A DNA stretch of 64,000 bases from Sphingomonadaceae bacterium. GTDB taxonomy: Bacteria > Pseudomonadota > Alphaproteobacteria > Sphingomonadales > Sphingomonadaceae. The notes beneath the pieces are model-generated. The model saw nothing but the letters and a program-made list of their open reading frames with translations. It was not told the origin of the DNA and did no database searches. Each line of letters opens with the position of its first letter. The stretch's first letter is position 1. This document shows positions 38,523 through 47,797 of the stretch, one piece after another. The position numbers were made by a program, and so were the translations under genes. The stretch covers positions 20,519 to 84,518 of the forward strand of contig CANHQT010000007.1 of NCBI GenBank assembly GCA_947463325.1, written 5' to 3'.

Positions 38523-39373
38523 GGAGCCGTCATGCCTGCACGCCGCTCGGCGCGCAACGCCTCGCGCTCAATGAGTTGGCGTGCGGCAGCAACATGCATA
38601 TCCTCGACCATCGCGCCCTCATGCCTCTGCGCTCCGCCGCTCGCCGCAGCGACCAGAGCCACGGCCGCAGCGATCGCCGCAGGAGACGGGGCGAAGGCCG
38701 CATTGCAGGGATCAACCTGCGAGGGATGGATCAGCGTCTTGCCATCGAAGCCGAGCCGGTGGCCGTCGCGTGCCTCGGCTGCGAATGCCGCCGCATCGTC
38801 AATGAGATTGCAAACGCCATCATAAGCAAGCTTTTCCGCCGCGCGTGCGGCAAGGACGATCGTCTGGATGGCCATCGCCATCGCGATACGATCGCGCCCG
38901 TCGGGCAAGCGCAGTTCATGTGCCAGATCGTTGAGCCCGGCGATCAGACCGGCCACGCGGGGGTGCGCCGCGATCGCGCGGGCATCGAACACCGCCACAG
39001 GGGTTTCGATCATCGCGAAGACCGGAAGTCCATCGGGCACAGCCAGAGCATCGAGCGTGGCGGTCGACTCCACTTTCGGAAGGACGATGGCGTCAGGGTG
39101 AACGCTGGCGAGCAGGGCAAGATCATCGGCATGGTGCAGGCTGTCCGTTGCGTTCAGGCGCAACGCGACGGTCTTCCCCGGAAAGCCCGCGGCGAGAGCT
39201 GCGGATGCGCCCGCCCTCGCCTCAGCCTTCGCATCGGGCGGCACCGCATCCTCGAGGTCGATAATCAGCATGTCGGCGGCAAGCCCGCGCGCCTTTTCCA
39301 GCGCGCGTGCCTTATGCCCCGGGACATAGAGAAGCGAGACGGGCGGGGCCACAAAGGGCGAAGCGACTGGCAT
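38519..39373 (-). CDS. HpcH/HpaI family citrate lyase beta-like CoA ester lyase
   Basis: Protein of about 284 residues of the citrate lyase beta/malyl-CoA lyase family, a TIM barrel that cleaves C-C bonds in CoA esters. The start SLLYVPGHKARALEKA, the acidic LIIDLEDAVPPDAKAEAR near residues 36-53, VLPKVES, and AMIETPVAVFDA fit the family. It lacks citrate lyase alpha and gamma neighbours, so a malyl-CoA or citramalyl-CoA lyase role is more likely; the substrate is not known. ATG at 39373 is the start. The linked M28 peptidase is an unusual partner. Confidence 0.85.
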   Translation of the reverse strand: MPVASPFVAPPVSLLYVPGHKARALEKARGLAADMLIIDLEDAVPPDAKAEARAGASAALAAGFPGKTVALRLNATDSLHHADDLALLASVHPDAIVLPKVESTATLDALAVPDGLPVFAMIETPVAVFDARAIAAHPRVAGLIAGLNDLAHELRLPDGRDRIAMAMAIQTIVLAARAAEKLAYDGVCNLIDDAAAFAAEARDGHRLGFDGKTLIHPSQVDPCNAAFAPSPAAIAAAVALVAAASGGAQRHEGAMVEDMHVAAARQLIEREALRAERRAGMTAP

Positions 39374-39463
39374 GGCGTGGCTTTCGAAAAAAACGTCGAT
39401 TCTGCGTGAATGCACGCGCAGCCCCGCTATAGTCCACACCACAAGCTCACGGGGAGACTCATC

Positions 39464-40423
39464 GTGGAATTCTTCTGGCTGCTGGTCATCCTGGCAATCG
39501 TGTTTCTCTTCGCTTCGGTGAAGATGGTCCGCCAAGGCTTCAACTACACCATCGAACGGTTTGGTCGTTACACCAAGACAGCATCGCCGGGCCTTACTGT
39601 CATCGTTCCCTTCTTCGAGCGCGTCGGGCGCAAGGTGAACATGATGGAGCAAGTACTGGACATTCCGGGGCAGGAAATCATCACCCGGGACAATGCGATG
39701 GTCGGCGTCGATGCGGTGGTCTTTTTCCAGGTGCTGGACGCCGCCAAGGCCGCCTATGAGGTGAGCGACGTCTATGTCGCGATCATGCAGCTGACGACCA
39801 CCAATCTGCGTACAGTGATGGGGTCGATGGACCTCGACGAGACACTGTCGAAGCGTGACGAAATCAATGCGCGCTTACTCTCTGTCGTCGATCATGCGAC
39901 CGGACCGTGGGGCGTCAAAATCACTCGCGTCGAGATCAAGGATATCCGCCCGCCGCAGGACATTTCCAACGCCATGGCCCGTCAGATGAAGGCCGAGCGT
40001 GAAAAGCGCGCGCAGATCCTCGAAGCAGAGGGCCTTCGCGCCTCGGAAATCCTGCGCGCCGAAGGCGAGAAGCAGGCGCTGATCCTGCAAGCCGAAGGCC
40101 GTCGCGAAGCAGCCTTCCGCGACGCAGAAGCACGCGAGCGTGAAGCCGAAGCCGAAGCCAAGGCAACCCAGATGGTGTCAGAGGCGATCTCGGGTTCAGG
40201 GTCCGCCGCAATCAACTATTTTATCGCGCAGAAATATGTCGAGGCGATCTCCGGCTTTGCAACATCGCCCAATGCCAAGACCATATTGTTCCCGGTCGAG
40301 GCGACGCAACTGATCGGCACGATTGGCGGTATCGGCGAGCTTGCGAAAGAAGCCCTGTCGGGCGGAACACCGCCAACGCAGGCGCCTGCCCCGCGCCGGC
40401 CTGGACCCTTTGAGAGCGCGTAA
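39464..40423 (+). CDS. SPFH/band 7 domain membrane protein (stomatin/paraslipin type)
   Basis: SPFH protein of 319 residues. One membrane segment at residues 3-20 is followed by the band 7 domain ([27 protein letters not shown], about residues 20-190). An alanine- and glutamate-rich coiled coil follows ([19 protein letters not shown]) before the C-terminus. It matches QmcA/HflK-like paraslipins that form membrane microdomain assemblies. GTG at 39464 is preferred because GGGGAGA precedes it; a TATAGT -10 box is at 39428-39433 without a good -35. It is followed by the nfeD gene, its usual partner. Confidence 0.92.
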   Translation: MEFFWLLVILAIVFLFASVKMVRQGFNYTIERFGRYTKTASPGLTVIVPFFERVGRKVNMMEQVLDIPGQEIITRDNAMVGVDAVVFFQVLDAAKAAYEVSDVYVAIMQLTTTNLRTVMGSMDLDETLSKRDEINARLLSVVDHATGPWGVKITRVEIKDIRPPQDISNAMARQMKAEREKRAQILEAEGLRASEILRAEGEKQALILQAEGRREAAFRDAEAREREAEAEAKATQMVSEAISGSGSAAINYFIAQKYVEAISGFATSPNAKTILFPVEATQLIGTIGGIGELAKEALSGGTPPTQAPAPRRPGPFESA

Positions 40424-40472
40424 GCAAAAATGTGCAACGCCGCTGCGATCAAACAATGAAAGGATCGAGATC

Positions 40473-40913
40473 ATGATCCCGGAATTCCTTCAGAACCATT
40501 CTACCGGTTGGCTGAGCATTGGTCTGGTGCTGTGCATTGCCGAGATGATAGTGCCGGGCGTGTTCCTGCTTTGGCTGGGCATCGCCGCCCTGCTGACAGG
40601 ACTTGTGGTCTTCCTCGCGCCCATTCCTTTGGCGGCGCAGCTCGTGGTGTTCGCCGTTTTGGCGGTGGCGAGCGTCTATATCGGGCGGCGCTGGTCAGCG
40701 AGCGCGGAAATACCAAGCGCCGATCCGCTGTTGAATGACCGGCTGGCACGGCTGGTAGGCGAACCGGTGGTCGTCGAAGATCCCATTGTCGGCGGGCGCG
40801 GGCGGGTGCGCGTGGGTGACAGCGTATGGCCGGCAACCGGTGCCGATGCACCGGCTGGCACGCGCCTAACCGTCACTGGCGCGACCGGAGGGGTGCTCCA
40901 GGTCGCGCCTTAG
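40473..40913 (+). CDS. NfeD family membrane protein
   Basis: NfeD-like protein of 146 residues. Two to three hydrophobic segments cover residues 15-70 (LSIGLVLCIAEMIVPGVFLLWLGIAALLTGL). A C-terminal OB-fold-like domain with GGRGRVRVGDSVWPA follows at about 100-146. NfeD proteins pair with SPFH proteins, and the gene lies 49 bases after the band 7 gene. It converges on the DUF937 gene after six bases. Confidence 0.9.
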   Translation: MIPEFLQNHSTGWLSIGLVLCIAEMIVPGVFLLWLGIAALLTGLVVFLAPIPLAAQLVVFAVLAVASVYIGRRWSASAEIPSADPLLNDRLARLVGEPVVVEDPIVGGRGRVRVGDSVWPATGADAPAGTRLTVTGATGGVLQVAP

Positions 40914-40919
40914 AAACGG

Positions 40920-41237
40920 TCAGCGACCGAACAACTTGCTGGCTAGACCAGTGATATCATTGAGCGGATTGCCATCCCCATCGCGGTCGATCATCTGACT
41001 GACCTGTGCCAGCGCGCCTTCACCACCGATACGGGATAGCAGCTGGTTGAGAACATCGGGCGACAGGCCGGTCGCGGCAGCGGCACTGGCGACGGTATCG
41101 CCCGGCTGAGGATGTGCGGTACCGAGCGCGGCCATCGCCTGACGCACCTGATCCTCACTGATACCAAGCTGGCCGGCGATGGCGCCCAGATTCTGGGCCC
41201 CGCCGAGCTTACCAAGAATCGAATCGAACAATGACAT
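40920..41237 (-). CDS. DUF937 family protein
   Basis: Small protein of 105 residues with the DUF937 (YidB-like) pattern: a helix-rich N-terminal half (LFDSILGKLGG, LGISEDQVRQAMAALG), then GLSPDVLNQLLSRIG. Near the end a DRDGDGNPLND loop resembles a calcium-binding loop, followed by ITGLASKLFGR. Function unknown. Two adjacent palindromes lie upstream at 41321-41343. Confidence 0.82.
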   Translation of the reverse strand: MSLFDSILGKLGGAQNLGAIAGQLGISEDQVRQAMAALGTAHPQPGDTVASAAAATGLSPDVLNQLLSRIGGEGALAQVSQMIDRDGDGNPLNDITGLASKLFGR

Positions 41238-41320
41238 GGGCTGGTCCTTCCCTCTGGATCAGCGCCCGGATGGGCGGATCGAACCATGTGCTGACGCATG
41301 GCGGAGGCAGACGCAACGCG

Positions 41321-41343
41321 CTTGGACCAAGCAATTGAATTGC
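41321..41343. repeat. two adjacent palindromes upstream of the DUF937 gene
   Basis: CTTGGACCAAG (41321-41331) and GCAATTGAATTGC (41331-41343) are each perfect inverted repeats around a central base. They share one base, and their centres are 11 bases apart, about one turn of the helix. They lie in the 121-base gap between the DUF937 gene (start 41237) and the GNAT stop (41359), about 85-105 bases before the DUF937 start. They may be a paired operator. Confidence 0.4.
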
Positions 41344-41358
41344 CAGAGGCCGACGATT

Positions 41359-41876
41359 TCAGTCGAGCGGCTTTTCCAGGATCACGAAGGCCAGATCATC
41401 ACGCACCGGCTCACCAAAGCGCGAATCGCCATAGGGGAAAGGCGCTGTCTCACCGCTGTCGCGATAGCCGCGCCGCCGGTACCAGCCGATCAGTTCGGTT
41501 CTGAGCGAAATGAAACTCATCCGAGCGCGCGTGTGGCCGAAGCCCTCACGAACTTGCCTCTCAGCCGCCCCCAACAGCGTGCGGCCAAGGCCGCTGCCCT
41601 GCTCAGAAGGGGAAACAGTGACCATGCTGACATAGCCATGTGTGTCGCGGTCCTCGGCTGCGACACAGCCGATTAGTACGCCGTCAACTTCGGCGACCAG
41701 CAATGCTGTCCGCTGGTCCGCCAGCATCGCGGCAAGCATGGTCCGGTCGGTGCGCTGCCCACCGAGCAGATCAGCCTCGTGCGTCCAGCCGGAGCGCGCG
41801 CTGTCCCCGCGATAGGCCGATTCAACGAGAGCGTGCAGCGCCGGAATGCGGAGACAGCCGCGGCGCGGATCAGCAC
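41359..41876 (-). CDS. GNAT acetyltransferase with apparent N-terminal frameshift
   Basis: GCN5-related N-acetyltransferase. The acetyl-CoA motif is VTVSPSEQGSGLGRTLL, and the C-terminal half ends with a tidy domain (FAFVILEKP-like). The frame with this domain continues upstream through IPALHALVESAYRGDSARSG and WTHEADLLGG, well before the first ATG at 41739, but then meets a stop (41878-41880) with no normal start codon. The expected N-terminus (GTG, then LIRAAAVS) lies in another frame, beginning at 41876, seven bases after the pckA stop. A one-base loss near 41847-41855 would explain both. It may be a real frameshift or a sequencing error. The substrate is unknown. Confidence 0.65.
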
Positions 41877-41883
41877 CTCAGGC

Positions 41884-43473
41884 TCAGGCCGCGCGCGGTG
41901 CCGCCTCGCGGACCCCTGCATCGACATGCTCGGCAAACTGCTCGAAGTTCGCAATGAACTTGGCGACCAGATCCTGCGCCGTGCGGTCATATTCCGCACC
42001 GTCGGCCCATGCCCCGCGCGGATCCAGCAGCTTGCTGTCGACGCCCGGCACCGCGACCGGGACTTCGAAACCGAAGTTCGGGTCCTTGCGGAATTCAACG
42101 GTGTTGAGGCTTCCGTCGAGCGCGGCATTGAGCAACGCGCGGGTCGCCTTGATCGGCATGCGACTAATCCCCGGCATCGTTGCCTTGCCACCCGACCAGC
42201 CGGTGTTGACCAGCCAGCATTTCACGCCGCCCTTGGCGATCCGCTCCTTGAGGAGGTTGCCATAGACGCTGGGGTGACGAGGCATGAAGGGCGCGCCGAA
42301 ACAGGTGGAGAAGGTCGCTTCCGGTTCAGTCACGCCGATTTCGGTGCCCGCAACGCGCGCCGTGTAACCCGAGAGGAAATGGTACATCGCCTGATCCGGC
42401 GTCAACCGCGCAATCGGGGGCAGAACACCATAGGCATCGGCAGTGAGAAAGATGATGTTCTTCGGTACTGGCCCGAGATTTTTTTTCGACGAATTCGGAA
42501 TAAAATCAATCGGGTAGGAACCGCGGCTGTTTTCAGCCAAGCTCGCATCATCGAGGTCGATAATGCGGGTGTCCGGATCAATCACGACATTTTCGAGCAC
42601 CGTACCGAACCGCTTGGTGGTGGCGAAGATTTCCGGCTCGGCCTCTTCGGACAGGCGGATCATCTTCGCGTAGCAGCCGCCCTCGAAATTGAAGACTGCT
42701 GTATCGGACCAGCCATGCTCGTCATCGCCGATCAACGTACGGCTGGAATCGGCCGAGAGCGTGGTCTTGCCGGTACCCGACAAGCCAAAGAAGACCGCCG
42801 TATCACCGCCCGCACCGATATTGGCGGAACAGTGCATCGGCATGATACCGTCTTCGGGCAGCAGATAGTTGAGGAGGCCGAACACCGACTTCTTCATTTC
42901 TCCGGCATAAGCGGTGCCGCCGATCAGGATCAGCTTTTCCGCAAAATTGACTGCGATCACTGTCTCGCTGCGGCACCCGTGTCGCGCGGGATCGGCGCGG
43001 AAGCTCGGCAAATCGATGATGGTGTAATCGCTAGTGAAACCAGCCAATTCCTCGGCGGTCGGGCGGCAAAGCATCGTGCGAATAAAAAGATTGTGCCAGG
43101 CAAATTCGTTGATCACCTGCACACTGACGCGGTGTTCGGGCTGCGAGCCGCCAAACAGATGCTGGACGTAGAGTGTGTCCTTCTGCGCGAGCGCGGCGAA
43201 AAAGTCAGCCTTCAGCGCCGCAAAATGCGCAGGCTCCATGCCCTTGTTGGTCTTGCCCCACCAGATGGTCGATTCGGTGGTGGCATCGCGTACAATGAAC
43301 TTGTCATTGGCACTGCGACCAGTGTGTTTGCCGGTGGCAACGACCAACGGGCCATCCTTTGCCAGCAGGCCTTCCCCATTGCACACGGCATGTTCAACTA
43401 ACGGAGCTGTCGTCAAATTTTCGAACAAGGTCGCATTCGTTGCCACCTTTTCGCCGCCGATAATCAGCGCCAT
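41884..43473 (-). CDS. pckA: phosphoenolpyruvate carboxykinase (ATP)
   Basis: ATP-type PEP carboxykinase of 529 residues, which converts oxaloacetate to PEP in gluconeogenesis. The kinase-1a loop is [16 protein letters not shown] (about residues 235-250), the kinase-2 region with [11 protein letters not shown] follows, and [16 protein letters not shown] lies further on. The ATG at 43473 (MALIIGGEK) is chosen because AAGGAG lies 9 bases before it; an ATG two codons upstream is closer to the site. It is divergent from chvI, as in other alphaproteobacteria where ChvI controls pckA, and has a TTGACG promoter. Confidence 0.96.
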   Translation of the reverse strand: MALIIGGEKVATNATLFENLTTAPLVEHAVCNGEGLLAKDGPLVVATGKHTGRSANDKFIVRDATTESTIWWGKTNKGMEPAHFAALKADFFAALAQKDTLYVQHLFGGSQPEHRVSVQVINEFAWHNLFIRTMLCRPTAEELAGFTSDYTIIDLPSFRADPARHGCRSETVIAVNFAEKLILIGGTAYAGEMKKSVFGLLNYLLPEDGIMPMHCSANIGAGGDTAVFFGLSGTGKTTLSADSSRTLIGDDEHGWSDTAVFNFEGGCYAKMIRLSEEAEPEIFATTKRFGTVLENVVIDPDTRIIDLDDASLAENSRGSYPIDFIPNSSKKNLGPVPKNIIFLTADAYGVLPPIARLTPDQAMYHFLSGYTARVAGTEIGVTEPEATFSTCFGAPFMPRHPSVYGNLLKERIAKGGVKCWLVNTGWSGGKATMPGISRMPIKATRALLNAALDGSLNTVEFRKDPNFGFEVPVAVPGVDSKLLDPRGAWADGAEYDRTAQDLVAKFIANFEQFAEHVDAGVREAAPRAA

Positions 43474-43560
43474 TGCCATGCACTCCTTCGCAACAAAAAC
43501 GGACCGCCTCCGCTCGGTCATCTGCTTCGCAAACGCGTGCAGAGTGACCGCCTGTGCGTC

Positions 43561-43589
43561 CCGTTAGTGAGGCTCTTGGCCCGCGTCAA
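43561..43589 (-). promoter_or_regulatory. predicted sigma70-type promoter of pckA
   Basis: On the minus strand TTGACG (43584-43589) is 17 bases from TAACGG (43561-43566). The transcript would begin near 43554, with a leader of about 80 bases before the pckA ATG. The remaining part of the 192-base gap to chvI (43590-43665) may hold the chvI promoter, which I cannot locate. Confidence 0.45.
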
Positions 43590-43665
43590 AAGCCTTTTCG
43601 GATGACACCGCAGGACATGCCTCACCATTGCCCATTTGCCCTCACATGCGCTAATCCATCGCACA

Positions 43666-44394
43666 ATGAACAGCCCTGCTCCTCCGATGATCGCGCTGGT
43701 TGATGACGATCGCAACATCCTGACTTCAGTGTCGATTGCCCTCCAATCAGAAGGGTTCGGAACGCGCGTCTATACCAATGGCGAAACGGCGCTGAAGGCG
43801 CTCACGGATAACCCTCCGGATCTTGCGATCTTCGACATCAAGATGCCGCAGATGGATGGGCTCGAACTACTCCGCCGTCTGCGCGAGAAAAGCCAGCTGC
43901 CGGTCATTTTCCTGACTAGCAAGGATGACGAACTCGATGAGGCGCTCGGCCTTGCGATGGGGGCCGACGATTATATTGCTAAGCCATTCTCCCAGCGCCT
44001 GCTGATCGCGCGCATCCGTGCCATCCTGCGTCGCAGCGAGATCGTGCGCGCAGGCGCCGAGCCGGCTGGAGAGGGCGAAAGCGCGGTCGCCGAACCGATG
44101 GTGCGCGGCGATCTCATCATTGACAGCGCGCGCCACCGGGTGACCTGGAAGGGGCAACCGGTGTCGCTGACCGTTACCGAATTAATGATCCTGGAAGCGC
44201 TGGCGACACGACCGGGCGTGGTCAAAAGCCGCAGCGCGCTGATGGATGTGGCCTATCAGGACGATGTGTTCATCGATGACCGCACTATCGACAGCCACAT
44301 CAAACGCATCCGGCGCAAGTTCCGGACAGTCGAACCAAGTTTTGACGCGATCGATACCCTTTATGGTGCGGGCTATCGTTTCGGCGGTGAATAA
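43666..44394 (+). CDS. chvI: ChvI-type response regulator
   Basis: Response regulator of 242 residues with an N-terminal receiver (residues 7-123; phosphorylated Asp in [13 protein letters not shown], Lys in YIAKPF) and a C-terminal OmpR/PhoB winged-helix DNA-binding domain (about 148-240, ending [10 protein letters not shown]). With ChvG it controls envelope and acid-response genes in alphaproteobacteria. ATG at 43666 is chosen over an upstream ATG and the internal one at 43687. The chvG GTG start lies inside its last codons, so the pair is translationally coupled. Confidence 0.94.
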   Translation: MNSPAPPMIALVDDDRNILTSVSIALQSEGFGTRVYTNGETALKALTDNPPDLAIFDIKMPQMDGLELLRRLREKSQLPVIFLTSKDDELDEALGLAMGADDYIAKPFSQRLLIARIRAILRRSEIVRAGAEPAGEGESAVAEPMVRGDLIIDSARHRVTWKGQPVSLTVTELMILEALATRPGVVKSRSALMDVAYQDDVFIDDRTIDSHIKRIRRKFRTVEPSFDAIDTLYGAGYRFGGE

Positions 44395-45964
44395 GCTTCG
44401 CCCCCAACTGCGCCTACCGATCGGTACGTTGCCGCTCGCTTGGCGTATCTTGGCAGTCAATCTGTTTGCCGTGGCGATGATGGCCGCCGCATTCTTCTAT
44501 CTTGACAGTTTCCGCACACGATTGGTCGACAGTCGGATAGTCCAGCTCGAACAGGATATGGGTTTCCTGCAGACCGCCCTCGCGACAACGCGGCCCGACG
44601 GACAGCTGCAGTTGCTCCAGGAATTTGCACGCGCCCATGAAGCGCGCATCCGCGTTTACGGCAGTTCCGGCCCGCCGCTGGTCGATAGCAACACTTTGGG
44701 CGAGCCGGCCTATCAACTGCGCGATCCGAATGCCCAGCCTTGGAACCGCAAAGCGGCAAGGGCGATGGACCGCGGCATCGACTGGATTGTCGGAGCGCCG
44801 ACGCCAAGCCCCTTTGCCGAGCCCGTTCCTGACCGCGCCGAAGCCTGGCCGGAAATACGGGAAGCCCTTTCGCGCGAACGGAAGGTCGCAAACCGTTACC
44901 GCATGGCGCCGGATCTGACGCCTGTGTTCAGTGTGGCGCACCCCGCCAGAATTTCTATTGACGGCGCGGAGCGCCCGGTCGTGCTGCACCTGACCACCAA
45001 CGCCCGGGACATCACCCGGACCGTGCGGGCCGAACGGCAGCGACTGGGCATCGTGCTGGCGATCGTGCTCCTCGCTTCAGTCCTGCTGTCGCTGTTTCTG
45101 GCGCGAACTATTGTCCAGCCGCTTCGCCGGCTGGCCGATGCAGCGACCCGGGTCAGGTTGGGCCGCGCTCGCGAGGTGGTGGTTCCACGCCTTCCTGACC
45201 GTGGCGACGAAATCGGCCTGCTCGCCCGTGCACTTTCCGACATGACAGGTGCGCTGAGGGGTCGGATCGATGCCGGAGAGCATCTGGCGGCGGATATTGC
45301 CCATGAGCTCAAGAACCCGCTCGCATCGCTACGTTCCGCGCTGGAAGGGCTGGAACGGATCGAGGATCCGGCTTTGCGGGCACAGCTGTTCGCTATTGCG
45401 CACGATGATGTGCTGCGGCTCGACCGGCTGATCTCCGATATCGCCGAAGCCTCTAGAGTTGACGCAGAGCTCTCACGTGCACGGTTTAGGCCCATCGACA
45501 TCGGCCAGATGATCACACCCGTGCTAGAAGCACGCCGCGCGCGGGCAAAGCCCGGCGATGCGGCCATCGCCTTTGCCCGCCCGCGTGTCGGCGCTGCGCG
45601 GATCATGGGCGAACCTTCGCGTCTGGTGCGCGTGATCGAGAATCTGCTGGACAATGCCCTGTCCTTCTCCCCGCCCGGCGGCGTCGTTCGGATCGGCGCG
45701 ACGCACGCGGGAGGCGAAGTGATTTTGCGCGTCGAGGACGATGGGCCGGGCGTGCCGGAGGACCAGCGCGAAATGATCTTTCGCCGGTTCCATTCCGTTC
45801 GCCCGGACGGCGAGGCGTTCGGCAAGCACAGCGGCCTAGGCCTCGCTATCGCCCGGGCCATCGTGGAGGCGCATGACGGCACCATCCGTGCTGTCGATCG
45901 CGAGGATTCAGCGGTCGGTGCCTGTTTCGAGGTGCGGCTGCCAGCCGCAGCGGACGCGGAGTGA
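44387..45964 (+). CDS. chvG: ChvG-type sensor histidine kinase
   Basis: Membrane histidine kinase of about 525 residues. Two membrane segments (about residues 22-43 and 220-242) enclose a periplasmic sensor region of about 175 residues. A HAMP linker follows, then the His box [14 protein letters not shown] (about residue 305), the N box NLLDNALSF, and the G boxes DDGPGVPED and GLGLAIARA. ChvG senses envelope or pH stress and phosphorylates ChvI. GTG at 44387 overlaps the end of chvI; ATG at 44363 is an alternative. Its stop overlaps the hprK start. Confidence 0.93.
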   Translation: MNKLRPQLRLPIGTLPLAWRILAVNLFAVAMMAAAFFYLDSFRTRLVDSRIVQLEQDMGFLQTALATTRPDGQLQLLQEFARAHEARIRVYGSSGPPLVDSNTLGEPAYQLRDPNAQPWNRKAARAMDRGIDWIVGAPTPSPFAEPVPDRAEAWPEIREALSRERKVANRYRMAPDLTPVFSVAHPARISIDGAERPVVLHLTTNARDITRTVRAERQRLGIVLAIVLLASVLLSLFLARTIVQPLRRLADAATRVRLGRAREVVVPRLPDRGDEIGLLARALSDMTGALRGRIDAGEHLAADIAHELKNPLASLRSALEGLERIEDPALRAQLFAIAHDDVLRLDRLISDIAEASRVDAELSRARFRPIDIGQMITPVLEARRARAKPGDAAIAFARPRVGAARIMGEPSRLVRVIENLLDNALSFSPPGGVVRIGATHAGGEVILRVEDDGPGVPEDQREMIFRRFHSVRPDGEAFGKHSGLGLAIARAIVEAHDGTIRAVDREDSAVGACFEVRLPAAADAE

Positions 45965-46392
45965 TGACCAGCATGCGCGTTCAGAGCACCGCAGTGGCAA
46001 TCGAAGGTCGCGGTGTGATGCTGACCGGCGCACCAGGAACGGGCAAATCCGAACTGGCGCTCCGCCTGATCGCCGACGGCGCGGCACTGATCGGGGACGA
46101 TGTCGTGGAGATCGCGATAAACGAGGGTCGGCTCACTGGATCATCGGTTGCATGCCAGACAGGTCGGCTGTTCATATCAGGCATAGGCCTGGTGGATGTC
46201 GCCGCTGCCGCCGGTCCGATACCGCTATCCATCTGTGTTCGCCTTGATGCCGCCTGCCTTCGTAGCGACCGTTTGGCCAACCTAGACGCATGGGAGGCCT
46301 CCCCCGGCCATTGGCTTCCGCGCATTACGCTCGACTGCGGCCCGGCCGCTCCCGAAAAGGTACGACTGGCACTGCGGCTATGGGGACATTAG
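45964..46392 (+). CDS. hprK: HPr kinase/phosphorylase (short alphaproteobacterial form)
   Basis: HprK catalytic-domain protein of about 142 residues, the short form without an N-terminal domain that alphaproteobacteria use. The P-loop is GAPGTGKSELALRLI and the acidic GDDVVEIA lies close after it. The C-terminal signature is in the LPLSICVRLD-like stretch. It phosphorylates a serine on HPr in response to carbon status. The start overlaps the chvG stop, and rapZ begins directly after its stop. Confidence 0.9.
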   Translation: MTSMRVQSTAVAIEGRGVMLTGAPGTGKSELALRLIADGAALIGDDVVEIAINEGRLTGSSVACQTGRLFISGIGLVDVAAAAGPIPLSICVRLDAACLRSDRLANLDAWEASPGHWLPRITLDCGPAAPEKVRLALRLWGH

Positions 46393-47340
46393 ATGGAGGG
46401 AATGCCAACCTCTGCTCATCCTGAAAACGGATTTCGTCAAACAATCCTGCTGGTTACTGGCCTTTCGGGTGCAGGCATGTCGACGGCACTGCGCGCATTG
46501 CAGGACATGGGATGGGAAACGGTCGACAATCTGCCTATCCGCCTGCTCGGGCCGCTGCTCGCGACCCCGCCAGTTGATGGCAGCGAGGCAGGCGAACGTC
46601 CGCTCGCCATCGGTATCGACAGCCGCACGCGAGGGTTCAGCGCCGACGGCATTGTGCGCGCGATGAAGCGCTTGCGCGAGGCCGGCAAACTCGATGTGAT
46701 GACGCTGTTCCTTGATTGCGCGGGCACTGAACTTGACCGGCGCTATTCCGAGACGCGCCGTCGGCATCCACTGGCGGAAGACCGGCCTGCCTCTGACGGG
46801 ATTGCGCGGGAACGCGAGATACTCGATCCGCTGCGGCGCTGGGCTGATCATATTGTTGATACCACAGCCTATTCCAGCAACGATTTGACGCAGGAGATGC
46901 GCAGGCGATTTTCGCTGGGGGACCGGTCCGGTCCGACTGTGACCGTGATGAGCTTCGGCTTCGCACGCGGTTTGCCGCGCAATGCCGATCTGGTGTTCGA
47001 TATGCGGTTTCTCAGAAACCCGCACTGGGTCGATTCATTGCGCGAAGGAACCGGCCTCGATGCGGCGGTCGCGGACTATGTGCGTGGCGATCCGGCCTAT
47101 GATGAGGCGCTCGAGCGTATTGAGGGGCTGATTGATATGTTGCTGCCGCGCTACCGCGCTGAAGGCAAAAGCTATGTCACGATCGCCATCGGCTGCACCG
47201 GTGGCCGTCACCGATCGGTTCATGTCGCCGAACGCATCGCCCAGTTCCTGACCTCTCAAGGTCACAGTCCCAATATCATCCACCGCAACCTTTCAAGCCT
47301 GCCGCAAGGGGGTCTTGAGGGGCGGCGCCCTTCGGCCTAA
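46393..47340 (+). CDS. rapZ: RapZ-like protein with altered P-loop
   Basis: RapZ/YvcJ family protein of 315 residues; in E. coli RapZ binds glucosamine-6-phosphate and guides RNase E to the GlmZ RNA. The N-terminal nucleotide-binding domain has GLSGAGMST where the P-loop lysine is normally found; codon ATG (46477-46479, Met29) replaces the expected lysine. The rest, MGWETVDNLP, is intact. The C-terminal domain (about residues 165-300) has the conserved IAIGCTGGRHRSVH. Whether it still binds nucleotide is doubtful. It lies between hprK and the EIIA gene. Confidence 0.9.
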   Translation: MEGMPTSAHPENGFRQTILLVTGLSGAGMSTALRALQDMGWETVDNLPIRLLGPLLATPPVDGSEAGERPLAIGIDSRTRGFSADGIVRAMKRLREAGKLDVMTLFLDCAGTELDRRYSETRRRHPLAEDRPASDGIAREREILDPLRRWADHIVDTTAYSSNDLTQEMRRRFSLGDRSGPTVTVMSFGFARGLPRNADLVFDMRFLRNPHWVDSLREGTGLDAAVADYVRGDPAYDEALERIEGLIDMLLPRYRAEGKSYVTIAIGCTGGRHRSVHVAERIAQFLTSQGHSPNIIHRNLSSLPQGGLEGRRPSA

Positions 47341-47353
47341 AGCGGCTCCCCTA

Positions 47354-47779
47354 ATGCCCAGCTCTCCTGTTCCGCCCATCGGGCTCGTCCTCGTCACTCA
47401 CGGCCAATTGGCCGAGGAGTTTGTGACCGCCATGGAGCATGTGGTCGGGCCACAGCGAGCCATCGCCACCGTGTGCATCGGCCCCAATGACGATATGGAG
47501 GCGCGACGCGCGGAAATTGCTGCGGCAATCGTGCGCGTTCGCGGCGAACAGGGCGTCATCCTGCTCACCGACCTGTTCGGCGGGACCCCCTCCAACCTCG
47601 CCATTTCATTGATGGAACCAGGCAGCGTAGAGGTGATCGCGGGCATCAACCTGCCCATGCTGATCCGTCTCGAATCCGCGCGTCGATCCATGAATGTGCG
47701 CGATGCCGTGCGCGCAGCAAAGGAAGCGGGACAGAAGTATATCTCGGTCGCATCCGAACTGCTCGGCACGTCTGCCTGA
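47354..47779 (+). CDS. PTS EIIA component, mannose family
   Basis: PTS EIIA of the mannose family, about 141 residues. The phosphorylated His lies near the start in LVLVTHGQLAEE, and the LLTDLFGGTPSNLA motif follows near residue 75. It takes phosphate from HPr and, in alphaproteobacteria, probably acts in regulation rather than sugar uptake, because no EIIB or EIIC is in this window. ATG at 47354 starts 13 bases after rapZ. ptsH follows after 18 bases. Confidence 0.9.
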   Translation: MPSSPVPPIGLVLVTHGQLAEEFVTAMEHVVGPQRAIATVCIGPNDDMEARRAEIAAAIVRVRGEQGVILLTDLFGGTPSNLAISLMEPGSVEVIAGINLPMLIRLESARRSMNVRDAVRAAKEAGQKYISVASELLGTSA

Positions 47780-47797
47780 TCGAAACGGGGGCGTGGT

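Noticed and set aside
41779..43401. Open frame of 540 codons antisense to pckA.
   Set aside because: The PEP carboxykinase frame has all family motifs; the antisense frame has none.
45964..46392. Short HprK as a truncated gene.
   Set aside because: The short form without an N-terminal domain is usual in alphaproteobacteria.
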